DNA of 64,000 bases from Nageia nagi. Lineage: Eukaryota > Pinophyta. The notes under the pieces were generated by a model that worked only from the letters and a program-made list of their open reading frames with translations, searched no databases and was not told the origin of the DNA. Of this stretch, positions 24,606 to 36,062 are shown one piece after another. The position numbers and the translations under genes were made by a program. How positions within the stretch are numbered: position 1 is the first letter of the stretch; each line of letters opens with the position of its first letter. The DNA lies in the NCBI GenBank assembly GCA_050084985.1, contig JBITNC010000001.1:169694001-169758000 (forward strand). Reading direction: 5' to 3'.

Positions 24606-25903
24606 TCTGGTAGGGATGGAGGATAAAATGAATGTGAGCCTTCAATTGGTGGATTGATGAACATGTGAAATGCATTTTAATTTTTGTTAGTGAAATACAA
24701 TGTAAACTTTGCATCAAAATTTATGTCAAAATTTGCATAAATTTTTACATCAAAGTTTTATTATTTTTTGCATTGAAAAAAAGTGAAAAATAGAAAAAAA
24801 ATTAAAATAACACATTTGATGTAGTAGGATGCAAATTAATGTCAATTTTCAATTTTTGTGTTTGAAGATGCAAATAAGGATGCTAATAGGCCTTTTCCTA
24901 GTAGTGTAGCTTGCATCTCTTTCTCCTCTTCAATATTTGGGTAATCATACTATAAAATTTGATTTATTACCTTTCCAACAAGATAATCGTTCATTCCAAA
25001 TGAGTGAGCTCCCAACTCTGATTTTTCATAATATACCATTCTAGTTGAATGATCTTCCACTTCATCTAAGTGAGATGTAATTAGATGGAAACACTCTTTC
25101 ATGAGTGTCCCTTCTTCATCTTCCTCTTTTGATTTTTGAAGAAATTGGTCTTCCATTTGCTTTTTCAACAAAGCAATTTTCAATTCAATATAAGCAATAT
25201 TATTTTGAAGTGTTGTCTCCTTCTCTCCAACATTATCCTCCATTAGTGTGTAATCATAATATGAATCTTCTTCAAATTTTGGTGTCTCTTTTATAAGACA
25301 CATTTCATCATATTCCTCTTCCATGAGACATTTATCACCCACCTCATCTTGGTGGTCTTAAACCATGCAATGCTTCATGATGAGTGTTTCTTCTCAATCT
25401 TCAAGGCAATCCTCCATTCTTAATGAATGGTATTCAACTTGGGCTAGCCAACATTATTCCATCAAGTATGTTGCTCTATCATCATTTTTGTATGGCTTAT
25501 ATTTAACATCTTCAACATGCCAATAATGTGGGGTTGGCTCTTCATCATTATCTTTCACGAGAATGACTTCATCAAAATTTTAATTTTGTGCCTCTTCCAT
25601 GAAACACTCTTCAACAAAGGGTTGAGATGATATCTCCTCCTCAACATGTTGAAGATATGTCTCTTCCATGAGACATTCTTCATCAATGTACATGCTTCCC
25701 TAACATTATACATCTTCTTTTTCTTTTTCAATACAACTCTCCTTAATGAGATTTTTCCAAGTCCTTATACAAGGCTCCTTCACATCCTCCTCTTTAAGAA
25801 GAAATTCTTTATTTTCATTATATATTCCTTTCTCATAAGACACATATCCCACAATAAGAATTACACAAGGCTCACAAGACTCTTCATATGAGTCTTCACA
25901 AGA

Positions 25904-26343
25904 TTATCCAAAAGTATCCTCAAAAGAACAAGGCTCCCCCTTGCTCACACAATCTCCAAAATTGTCACACATATCTTCATGAGTGTCCTTATCACACCCA
26001 TAAGCATATTCCAATATTTTACATGCTTTTGTAGTTGATCTACAATTAGCAATAAAAGGGAAAACATTTTCTTTCATAATTCTCCTAAAGTACATGAAAT
26101 CCAATGCATTTTATTATTGCTCTCCTTTCTTCAACCTCTTCTCTTCTTCTCCAAGCATGATCCAATTTGGTGGTTATTGATAGCCTCATTCAATGATGTT
26201 CCAAAGGTATTTACCCATTAGAAAGGTCCTCAACTTTATTCTCCAATAAGCATAATCTTCTCCATAAAAATTGTACACTATTATGCCAACAAATAATTTC
26301 TTTGTGGGAAGATTTAATAAATCTTCACACTCATCTCTAGAAT
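25904..26343 (-). pseudogene. Element A copia-type gag (UBN2-like), interrupted by B
   Basis: The minus strand encodes EDYAYWRIKLRTFLMGKYLW, then IIE-x-GYQ-x-PPNW, a Lys/Glu-rich stretch, and MKENVFPFIA...ACKILEYAYG. This is the layout of the plant copia gag (DUF4219/UBN2 type). Several stops occur. The 5' end of the frame lies across the B insertion at about 46878-46960, where a start-like ATG precedes PNNNSLPI. The position just inside the 5' LTR agrees with gag. Confidence 0.7.
26339..26343. repeat. Target-site duplication of element B, left copy
   Basis: AGAAT here against TGAAT at 46878-46882, just outside B's displaced 3' LTR end: four of five bases match. Confidence 0.6.
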
Positions 26344-27042
26344 TGATCTAACATGGATCTATAAGTTTATCTCTTCAAGAGCAGGAATTATTCCAAAAAA
26401 TTTTGTTCTTTGAGATCAACTTAAATCTAAAATATAGAGGTCTAATATTACTAGAAGGAAGATGTTCATGCCATGCTGATTCATAGGGCATCAATGTCAT
26501 AGATTTGGATCAATTTTCGTAGGAAGTTGAAGGGACATGATCATTTTCAAATTTAGGTTATTCTAGACTATGAACCATTTTTATTTGGTGAATCTAAATC
26601 TATTTGAGGTTTTTTTTTTGAGGCTGTAAGGAGTATGGGGGAGTTTTGTAATGAATACCAAGAGTCAACTTATGAATTGTTCATTCTATGTAGTAGTAAT
26701 CTCTTGTTGTATAGAAGTATTGAAAAGGTTTAGAGGAGTATGTATTGTTATCTTTTATTTGTATTTATCCATTATATATGTACATATTATAATGCTATAT
26801 AGAAAATAAGAATAAGTGCTCTTATTCCATGTTGTATTAGCCCACATTGGGTAAACTAGGGTAAATCAATATGTTAAACATTTGTGTGTGTGATTTGAGA
26901 TTGTTCATTTGCTATTGATATATAGTATTAAGTTGATTTTCCAATTTGCACATTAATTTGATGGGTAACATAATGGAATTTTTGTTTCAAATTTATAACT
27001 AAGGATTCAAGTATGTTATAATCATTTGATGATTAGGAATCA
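26344..27042 (+). repeat. Element B 5' LTR
   Basis: Begins TGATCTAACATGGAT, aligning without gaps to TGATTCAAAATGGAT of the 3' LTR. It ends GGAATCA before the primer site. The exact last base is uncertain by two. Confidence 0.85.
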
Positions 27043-27044
27043 CA

Positions 27045-27058
27045 TGGTATTAGAGTGC
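27045..27058 (+). promoter_or_regulatory. Element B primer-binding site
   Basis: TGGTATTAGAGTGC, close to the TGGTATCAGAGC that pairs with initiator Met-tRNA. Confidence 0.7.
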
Positions 27059-27429
27059 AAGTTGTTAAATATTCAAGGGAATTTTATATGGATTTTACGA
27101 TGTTGATGCATTACAGGTGCGTCTATAGAGCGAACACATTGTGATTGTTGATATTTGGTAGAATATCTCAAGGAAGTGAATTATTTCCTAAGGATCTTGA
27201 TATTGATAGATGAAGAAGGGTAACTACTATGGAGCATATAGGAGAAGAACAACTTGAAAATGTTCTAACCATGTTGTTTGCCAATTTTCAAAGGAGATTT
27301 ATTACAATGGAGAATCATTTATTAAGATTGACTAAGCTCTTAAATGGAATTCATTAAAAAAATAATAATCAAAAGAAACATTGAAATGTTGAAGAAGGGA
27401 GACTTGATTCATCATCATCTCATTCCATT

Positions 27430-28060
27430 CCATTTAAGGTGGAGATTCCTACTTTTGGTGGAGAGGTTGATGTTGATAAATTGAATAATTAGCTAAAACA
27501 ATTAGAGATATACTTTTAGATATAAGGTATTGTTGGTGATATAAATAAAATCTCTTTTACAATATTGAATATGGGCAGGCATGCATTGATTTGGTGGAAG
27601 ATTCATGTTTAAACTCTTACACATGACAACCAACTAGAAGTATCTTCTTGGGAAGAATTCAAGAATTTGTTAAAGGATCAATTTTATCCATTGGGATACC
27701 ATAAAAATAAACTAATGAAATGGTAATTATTTAGACAAAAAAGGGGGTAATCAACTCAAAAATATATAACTAAATTTAGAAAGTAAGCTACTTTGCTTAG
27801 GTTTCACTTAAAGATCCTCAAACATTGATGAAGTACATTGGAGGGATGCATAGTCATTTATAAAATACTATCATGTTGTTCAATCCTTAAAATATTGATC
27901 AAGTATGTGTTCAAGCACAATATTTGGAAGAATATGGTAAAGCAAAAAGGAAATATGAAGACTCCAAGAAGGCTTCATGTTCAAAGGGTCATCAGGAAAA
28001 AGGGAAATCTCAAGAGAAAGGAAAAGGTAAGCAAGATACTAAAACTACCAATATTTCAAT
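27430..28060 (+). pseudogene. Element B gag
   Basis: The plus strand reads PTFGGEVDVDKLNN, then WWKIHV near 27594, then SSWEEFKNLLKDQFYPLGY near 27640-27700 and a YITKFRK block: the retrotransposon gag core. A Lys-rich tail follows, open at 27838-28062 only after a frame change. Stops, several of them TAG, break the frame. Confidence 0.8.
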
Positions 28061-28084
28061 GAAAGAGGGTATTAATAATCATTG

Positions 28085-28640
28085 AAATTATTGTGATAGA
28101 GATGGTCATGTTGAAGAGAAATTTTGGAAGCTTCATCCACAATTATGTCCATTTAAGAAGAAGAGTAAGGATAAGAAGAATGATATGGTCAATAGGTGTG
28201 AGGATGTTGAGGGAAGTTTTAATGTTGATGAAAAGCTTAATTAATTTGATGTTTAGAAGGTTATAGAGGATAAATACATTAAGGATTAAAGGATTAATTT
28301 ATTCCACCTTAAGATCCAAATCAAGAAGATAAGAATTGATTGCATCATTGATTTGTGTTCTCAAAAAAATTTGATTTTTGAGTCTATGGTGAGTAGTTTG
28401 GGATTGAATATCTACAACCATACACATCCATATCCTTTGGATTTGATGCATAATGATTTTAGACTTCAAGTTACTAATTAATGTAAGTTGGAATTTGCTA
28501 TTTGTACAAAGTACATTGATGAAGCTGTGGTTGATGTTGTTCCATTAGCTAGTTGTGGTGTTATTCTTGGTAAATGTATTTGTGGGATAAATATGCTATT
28601 TTTTATAGAATATCGAGTAAGTATAAATTAGTTAAGGATG
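28085..28640 (+). pseudogene. Element B zinc knuckle and protease
   Basis: A knuckle-like stretch (NYCDRDGHVEEKFWKLHP, about 28090-28140) has lost some ligands. Near 28330-28400 the segment IDCIIDLCSQKNLIFESMV takes the place of a retropepsin D-[ST]-G site, followed further on by a VILGK flap-like end near 28560. The catalytic D-T/S-G reads DLC, so the enzyme is dead. Confidence 0.65.
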
Positions 28641-28879
28641 GAAATGAATATCTTGTTAGCACTCATAAAAGAAAGAAGAATTTACCTTTGGTTACAACTA
28701 GTTAGGTCAAATGATTGATTACTACAAGCAAATAGTTTATCCTACTCATGATTAGGGTGAAAGAGTCTAGGTATATTAAGATCACAATGTCCACTCCATG
28801 TTGTTCTAACTCTAGGGTATACACACTATACATAAGAGAGGATGAGATATAGAAATAGGTTTATGAGTTTGTTGAGGTG

Positions 28880-29750
28880 TTTGTAGAGAGGAAGAGAATA
28901 CCTCCTATGCAAGCGATACAACATAAGATTCAACTATTACCTGATGCTTCTTTTCCCAACATAGCATTGTATAGGCAATAATTTTTAGAGCAAGAGGAGA
29001 TTAAAGGGAAAATTCAAGAGTTGGTTGATCAGGGTATCATTAGACCTAGTAAATCTTCATGTGGGTCACTTATGATTTTGGTTCCAAAGAAGGATCAAAC
29101 TTGGAGGATGTATAGTGACTATAGAGCACTCAATAAATTCACCATTAAGAACTATTATCCATTATCTCATATATATGATCTATTGGATCAATTGCAAGGG
29201 GAAAGTTTCTTCACCAAGCTAGACTTGAGAAGTGGATATCATCAAGTTAGGATCAAGGAAGAGAACATTTGGAATGCCATCTTTAAGATAAGAAAAGGCC
29301 TATTTGAGTGGCTTGTTTTTCCATTTGGTTTGTATAATTCACCAACCACATTTATAAGGGTAATGAATGAAGTTATTCATCCATTTATTAATTCATTTAT
29401 TATTGTTTACTTGGATGATATTCTTATGTATAGTTCTACTTAGGAGAAACATTTGGTACATCTTAGACAAGTGCTCCAAACTTTGCAAAAGGAGAAGTTG
29501 TTGAAGATGAAGAAGTGTAAGTTTGGTAAGCAATTTTTGGTTTTTTTAGGCCATGTTATTGGTTATGAACAACTTAAAATAGATCTTGAAAAGGTTAATG
29601 TTATACTATATTGGCCTATACCATCTAATAGAAAATTTATTATTGATTTGTCCCATATTGCTTTACCTTTATATGATATTACTAGTAAGAGGAATTTTTT
29701 TCAATGGGGAAAGAAACAACAGTCATATTTTGGTGTTTTGAAGTAAAATA
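28880..29750 (+). pseudogene. Element B reverse transcriptase
   Basis: A long open part (29021-29443) shows VDQGIIRPSKSSCGS, the DYRALN motif, KLDLRSGYHQVRI, FPFGLYNSPTTF and an intact VYLDDIL catalytic motif near 29405-29425. A TAG stop follows, then the thumb and connection in the next open stretch (29453-29746) with FLGHVIG. This is a Ty3/gypsy RT. It is the best preserved domain of B but cannot be made as one protein. Confidence 0.9.
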
Positions 29751-30130
29751 TTATTAATACACCCATGTTGGTACTTCCTTATTTGCAAAAGCCTTAGGAA
29801 ATTGATATTGACACAAGTGATTATGACATGGGGATAGTTTTGTTACAAGGAAGAAGACCAATATGCTACCATTCTAAAAAGTTTAGTGGGGTAACTTTGA
29901 ATTATCCTACATATGAAAAGGAGTTATATTCATTGGTTTAGGTATTAAAGAAGTGAAAATATTACTTGATGGGTAATTAAAGATACAATCATACATATTG
30001 TTAATCAACCATTGAAGTATTTGTAAACTCAATAGAAGTTGCAACAAACTAGGCATTTCACATGGATGCATTTTTTACAATAATTTCATCTAATTATCAA
30101 GTATAGGAAGGGCATCCATAATAAGATTAT
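29751..30130 (+). pseudogene. Element B RNase H
   Basis: DIDTSDYDMGIVLLQGRRP near 29800-29850 carries the first catalytic Asp. CYHSKKFSGVTLNYPTYEKE follows, with the conserved Glu. The rest decays into stops before integrase. Confidence 0.75.
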
Positions 30131-30389
30131 AGATATGCTTTCTAGAACATATATTTTTATAACAATCACAGCTCCTATACCATGCTATTCTATATTTAGG
30201 GCATCGATGTCATGCATAGAGATGAATAGGGGTTCCTTAATAGTCATGAAATTTTGTACTTTTATCTTTGAGGCATATTCAAAAGCATATGTGCATGATC
30301 TTAATTTTGGAGGAGTATATCAAAGGTTGACTTCATCTAGATTGAATTATGAAGGTATGGATGATTATCATCTGCATGATGGACTTATT

Positions 30390-31551
30390 TATTGTTTTAA
30401 TGCATTATGTGTTCTTAAAGGGGAGAGAGTTGGACTGATTCAAGAAGCTCATACATCTAATATGGTTGGTCATTTGGGGTTGGAAAGACATTGCATAATT
30501 TGTAAAGGTATGTGCATTGACCCAAGATGCAAGAGCAAGTTGCTAAGTACATTAGAGGGTATTCTTTGTGTTCCATAATTAAGTCTAGTAACAGAAAGTT
30601 AGGTTTGTATCAACCACTTCAAGTACCAAATCATCCTTGGGAGTGTATTTCGATGGATTTTGTAAGAGGTTTTTCTATGTTTAAGAAAGGGCATGATTAT
30701 TTATTTATTATGATGTATAGATTTAAAAAGATGTCTATATTACTCCCATGTAAGAAGACTATTATGGAATAAGAGGCTGCAAATTTATTCTTTTCTCATG
30801 TTTGGGTTTATTTTGGGTTATCCACTTCTATTATTTTGGATAGGGATTATAGATTTTTGGGAAACTTTAAGACTAATTTGTAGAAGAAGATAGATATGAG
30901 GTTGAAGATAAATATTACCTTCATCTTCAAACATATGGACAAACTAAAGTGATGAATAGGAAAATAGTTCAACTCTTGCGGGGTTATTGTAGCAAGCATC
31001 CTAAGTCTTGGGATGAGCATCTTGAATATATTCAACACTCATATAATAGGTAAATTCATTCTTCCATTAATAAAACTTTATTTGATACTTGTTTTAGTTA
31101 TTTACCACCCTCACCTTTTGATTGTGTATTTGGGAAACAAAAGGATGAAGGAGATTCACTTATGAAGGAGGAAAAGCAAGTTGATGCATTTGTGGAAAGA
31201 ATTAGGCAAATTCATTTGAAATCACAAGAGAAAATTAAGGAAAACCAAGATAAATACAAGTTAATGCATAAAAATCATAGGTTTTACCATAAGTTTCATG
31301 TAGGAGATCATGTTTTGTTATATCTTAGTAAGAAGAGATTGCAAGTACTCGCTAAGAAGTTAAATCCTATAAGGTATGGACCATTTGAAATTTTAGAGCA
31401 AGTGAGAGAGAATGAATTTATAATGAATCTACCCATATATATGAATATATATTCAATTTTAAATATAAAGAAATTGAAATTAAATGATCCATCCATGTTG
31501 ATTGAAGATGAAGTAGGTTTAGATCAGATTTTGCATCTCTTGATGAATTAA
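30390..31551 (+). pseudogene. Element B integrase
   Basis: Reading frames at 30135-30578, 30527-30772 and 31162-31551 together follow integrase: a damaged HHCC zinc segment, MDFVRGF with the first core Asp near 30655, a second Asp near 30840 (ILDRDYRF), a ruined Glu region near 30930-30960, and a C-terminal part with VGDHVLLYLSKKRLQVLAKK...RYGPFEILE. The tail after the domain (31495-31750) includes a KVEELYPHLLP block where chromoviruses carry extra sequence. I could not confirm a chromodomain. Confidence 0.8.
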
Positions 31552-31769
31552 CTCTTCATTTTATGGATGAACTTAAGGAGGATTCTATTTTGTAAAAGAA
31601 GTTTTATGCTATAACAAAGGGTGAGACTAAGATATGGTTAGTTGTATTGAAAGAATAGATGCCTAACAAAGGCAAGTGGATGGTGAAATTTTACAAGGTA
31701 GAGGAGTTGTATCCTCATCTTCTTCCCATATGTATTTGTGGAACTAAATGCTTCCCTATTGGGGAGGTG

Positions 31770-32147
31770 TGATTCAAAATGGATATTAAAATTGATCTCT
31801 TTATGAGCAAGAATTATTCCAAAGGTTTTTGTGCTTGTAGATTAGCTTAAATGTGAAATCTAGAGGTTTGATCTTACTAGAAGGATAATGTTCATACCAT
31901 GCTAATACTGTTCATAGGGCATTGATGTTGTATGTTTGGATTAAGTTTCATGGGAAGTTGAAAGGATAAGGTTATTTTGGAAGTTAGGTCATTCAAGATA
32001 TTGAACCATGATTGGTTGAAAACTTTGAATCTATTTGAAGCTATCTTCTTCATTATTTTGAGGTTGGAAGGAATTTGGAAGGGGTTTGCAAGAAAGACTA
32101 AAAGTTATCTTTTGAATTATTCATTCTTTATAGTTGTAATATCTTGT
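31770..32147 (+). repeat. Element B 3' LTR, first part
   Basis: Matches the first part of 26344-27042. It is broken after CTTGT by element C, and continues at 46547. Confidence 0.85.
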
Positions 32148-32926
32148 TGTGATGCACCCAAATGTGGCAACCCTCCACCCAAGGGGAGGACCAAGGTTTC
32201 AAAACTAATGCTATTTCTATTATTTATCTTGTGACAAATTATGGAGGGATGCTCTTAATGTCTAGACTTACAAGCAAATAAATGTTAATTAGGGCCTCAA
32301 CACCCTATTCCCTTAATACCCTAGAGTGTGCTCAAAGAGGGGTGTTAAACCTCCTTTATGGAATGTAGACACCTATCCCACAATCAAATGGGAATTAGAA
32401 AGTGATAATATACCTACAATGCAAAGTGATATGCTCATGATATGCTAATATGATGATAAAATGATAAATAAAAGCTAAAATACCATGAATCTAACTTATA
32501 AACATGACACATGTTAATATAAATACATAAATATGCTATAGAAAAAGGATACAAGTGCTCTAATTCTCCAAGATAGCTCCCAATGCTCTCCATTACCTAT
32601 AAGAAAGCTTAAGACATATTATGGGTATGTTAGTGGTGATTAGGGTATGGGATAGTGCTCAAGTTTTTAATTGGGAAAGTGAGGAAGGAGTGTAAATATC
32701 AAGAGCTAAAATGAGATTTAAAATTTGACTTTATAGATTAGGGATCAAATTGGTAGGCTAATTGACCTAGCCAATTGGTTAGTTAGCAAGTTAACCGATC
32801 AAGGAAATCGATAGACTAGTTTGATGCCCAACATATAAGGCCAAAAATGGCTATGATGGAGAGATTGGGAGAAATCACAAAGATGCAAAATGATCAGGGA
32901 CAAGAGGCTATTTTGAGATGCTCATA
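32148..32926 (-). repeat. Element C 3' LTR
   Basis: Shares CACCCAA, CCTCCACCCAAGG, GAGGACCAAGG and CCCTAGAGTGTGCTCAAAGAG with 45734-46541. It is the 3' LTR if the minus-strand gag sets the orientation. Confidence 0.85.
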
Positions 32927-33219
32927 GATGATCCCTTTTGAGATGAGTTTTACAAGATGTGAAACTTAACTCAAAAGCTAAAGGGAAAATGATGATGATT
33001 ATGATGAATGATGATGATAAACAAGATATTAATAATGATTATTAATGATCAATGATTAATGATGTTTTATTGAAAAACAAGAGGATGTGGAGGTATGAAA
33101 ACCTACCACATGCTAAAGAATACAAATGTTATATGCTCTCAAAGATATGGTCAATGCAAGGGTGGCCAACAAAAGGCTATACTAAATGATCGAGACTTGA
33201 TATGAGTCATTATCAAATA

Positions 33220-33540
33220 TAATTTTGGCCCATGATAAATGGAAATCAAAGGACAAAAAGGTATCCAATATTGTTCCATGCTTAATGGAAAGCAAGAATG
33301 ATAATAGTAACTTTACCCCATGTTGAATGGAAAGAGAAGGGAAAATAAATGATAAGCCTTTCCCCATGCTAAATGGAAAGAAAAGTAAAAAATGATAAAT
33401 CTTGTCCCATACTAAATGGAAAGCAAGATGAACAAGGCCCAAGGATAAATTTGCCCCATGTTAAATGGAAATCAAAAGAGATTTTCCCAAATGATATCTT
33501 TTTGCCATGTTGAATGGAAAGCAAATATGTTATCAATGAT
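33220..33540. repeat. Minisatellite 1 in element C
   Basis: About six or seven units of 45-60 bases each contain CCATGYTRAATGGAAAGCAAG. Three more units lie at 36960-37100, beyond element D, so the array family was once closer together. Confidence 0.75.
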
Positions 33541-33579
33541 CAAAGTGATAGTGTGTGCAATGTGATACAAAAGCCAACA

Positions 33580-34019
33580 CATTCATGTCAAGGGTATATA
33601 TGAATATAACATCTTATGGTACCAACATTTGCATTTTGTAACTAGTATGTACTACTAAAGGGTAATATGATATAGTTAACACAGTTGTATCGAGGGTACC
33701 TATGGATATAACACCTCGTAATGCCAATACTATCATATTGTAACCAGTCAATACCATGGAAAAAGAAAGAAAAAGATAGAAGATAAGGGGACATATGGCT
33801 ATAACACCTCACAGTGCCAATATTGTCGTGCCATAACTAATCCATACTATAATAGAGATGATATTATAACAAGAGATACAATGGTGTCAAGGGTACCTAT
33901 GGCTATAACACCTCATGGTACCAACATTATCATGTCATAAACAATCGGTACCATAAAAGGATAATGAAGGATAAAATGATAATAGTTGATACACTCATGT
34001 CAAGGATACCTACAGCTAC
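33580..34019. repeat. Minisatellite 2 in element C, left part
   Basis: Units of about 100 bases share CAAGGGTACCTATGG, ATAACACCTCATGG and a CCAACATTATCAT block. Starts lie near 33588, 33690, 33790, 33885 and 34000. The last is cut by element D and resumes at 36790. Confidence 0.75.
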
Positions 34020-34740
34020 TATTAACACCTAAAAAGGAATTTTAATTCAATTAAAATACCCTTTTAGGTATTTGAAATAATTTATTAAATAAATGCTATT
34101 ATCATTGAGCACACTCATCTAACTTTATGTTTTATGATAACAGGTGAGCTTGGCATCACAATAAGCCTAAGGAGAAGTCTTAGCACTAGACCTATTACCT
34201 ATAAAAGATGAAGAGGTTGTGCATGATAAAAAATATGACATGACATGACATAATCTTAAATCCTTGATAGGTGATAATATACTTGTGTCATTCTTGATTG
34301 ATATTTCTTAATTTAAATTATCACATTTGGATTTTTTATACTCTAATCTTGACATTTCTATGATATTTCATCCATTCATGAGCGATATTCCATGTATCGA
34401 AGGTGGGATGATGACATTGAGTGAAAGGGTGATATATTTTGGAATGGTAACCAGGTGACATCCTTGGGTTCCTAATGTTGGTGCTAGGTTGAGGTTGGAT
34501 TTGTGGCTCCATATTTTCAAGAAACTCATCATTCATCTCCTTTCAATTGAATTTTTCCTTTGTTCATCATCACAGGTAAAGTACAAGTTTGTATCTCTCA
34601 TAAATCTATTCTTGATAGGTCAAGGTGAATTAAGTCATTATCATCTTTCATGTAATTTATTTCCTATTATTTCATGGTAATTTGGTTAGATTAATATTAT
34701 TTAAATAACCCTAATTATTATTATCTTCCTTCTTTTAATA
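34020..34740 (+). repeat. Element D left terminal repeat (inverted copy)
   Basis: Reads in the same sense as the reverse complement of 36063-36789. Its inner edge is followed by TGG, the first bases of the primer site beside the other copy. Confidence 0.8.
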
Positions 34741-34743
34741 TGG

Positions 34744-35414
34744 CTATTTTTGATCTTTTGACGGATTATCATACTTTATCTTTCCAATTTCCACCATACA
34801 ATCTTCTTTTTGAGTCAACTTAGGAACAATGTTAGAAAAAGAAAAATACACATAATCCATAGCTATAAACCTCAATTCAGGATGAATATTATGAACAAAT
34901 ATGGCCTTTACATGTGCTTCTAACAAAGGGTCCTTAATCATACTCTGAATGTTTTGAAATCTTTGAGCAGACTTTGCTAATCTTTCATTTTGGGTTTGCA
35001 TAGTATTCTTTAAATAAGAAATAATAACTTCCCTATGAGATGTATATTTGAAATACATATTAAATACAAACAAGAGTTGTTCATAAGAATTAATTGACTT
35101 GGAGGGAAATAAAAATACTAATTGTGAGTATCACCCTTTAATGTAGTTGGAAACTATTTGGCCATTAGATTATCATTTACTCCAAGCTTCAATTCAAACA
35201 TCATCTTAAAAACCTTTATATGAGCCATAGGATCTCTTTCTCTTAAATATGAATCAAAAATTGGTTCCACTTGAATATCATATGCCCAAGTGTTGCCAAT
35301 TGTTGCGAATTTCATCACATAGAGGGTTGGAATCCCTAGAAATAGGAGGATTAGCTCCAATAGGTAGATTATTGCCCCCAATGTTGTAGCCTTCACTTCA
35401 ATATTAATTTCCAT
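34744..35414 (-). pseudogene. Element D gag
   Basis: Two minus-strand frames, 35154-35414 and 34744-35073, are one gag broken by a stop and shift. They read FDSYLRERDPMAHIKVFKMM and LGVNDNLMAK, then YFKYTSHREVIISYLKNTMQ and NERLAKSAQRFQNIQSMI. The DPMAHI...F and S-L-x-F-x-Q-R-F patterns belong to retrotransposon gag. The frame runs straight into the left inverted repeat. No zinc knuckle, protease or pol is present. Confidence 0.65.
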
Positions 35415-36062
35415 AAAGCATCTTCTTCAAATTAGCTTTAGTTGCATCATCAAAGCTATTGACCATGGTAAGAAACTCGATCGATTCCATTTCTAAAACA
35501 CTTGAAATGCAATATTAGTCCTATCCAAAAGCCTTAGAGCTTTTGACACAACTAGTGGGCAAAATATGCAATTATAGACTTTAAAATATCACAATTATTT
35601 CCTAATCACATATATCTAAGGTTGGGACAAGTTTTTATTATGAAATAAACCACCAAATAATTGCAAAATAGGTTCAAAATTTAGGGCTTTTTAATATGAC
35701 ATTATTTTGCAAACATTTCTCAAAATTGATCAAAATATGCAATTCTAGGCCCTGAAAAATCATTAAACATTTCCAATTATATTTATCTATGGTTTGAAAA
35801 AAATTTGTAATGCTATATATCACCAAATTGAGCAAAATGAGCTTCAAAATTCAAAGTTTTCTTTAAAAATGAAATTCATCAAAAATAAATCTTCTTCATA
35901 TTCAACAATTTTCAATCAACAAAAATTTAAAGAATTATCAAAACCAAAGGGAAAACAAAAACTAAAACATAATACACCACAAATAATGATAAAATCCATA
36001 GAAAATATGATGTGCTAAAATAAAAATTTCAAGGTTTGTTAGATACAAATGAGTTCACCAAA
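35415..36062 (-). other. Element D leader between 5' repeat and gag
   Basis: AT-rich sequence in which AAAATATGCAATT..AGRC occurs twice (near 35560 and 35725), suggesting a duplication of about 165 bases. The bases next to the repeat, on the minus strand, read TTTGGTGAACTC and may be a primer site. Confidence 0.4.

Larger units (their letters stand above)
23946..24906. mobile_element. Non-autonomous CACTA transposon carrying an H2B fragment
   Basis: The left end reads CACTACTAGAAAA and the right end, in reverse complement, CACTACTAGGAAAA: the terminal inverted repeat of CACTA (En/Spm) elements. Subterminal DNA on both sides repeats TTTGCATC/GATGCAAA words (near 24030-24050, 24690-24740, 24830-24880), as CACTA elements do. 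The 3-base flanks are TAT and TAG, an imperfect duplication. No transposase is encoded. The middle holds the 5' end of a histone H2B gene. It interrupts element A's acidic ORF, so it is younger than A. Confidence 0.75.
23692..25903 (-). pseudogene. Element A acidic ORF of unknown function, split by a CACTA element
   Basis: Downstream of gag on the minus strand, a long frame rich in Glu, Asp, Met and Cys runs from about 25900 to 24950 (for example KCLMEEEYDEMCLIKE). It appears to resume from 23945 to 23692, once the CACTA insert at 23946-24906 is removed. The two sides join as an acidic run followed by FMLNDEDHLSRVKFKEDY. Few stops interrupt about 400 codons. Repeated short acidic blocks (EECLMEE-like) suggest internal duplication. 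It has no copia protease or pol motifs. It may be a gag extension or an acquired ORF. Confidence 0.5.
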
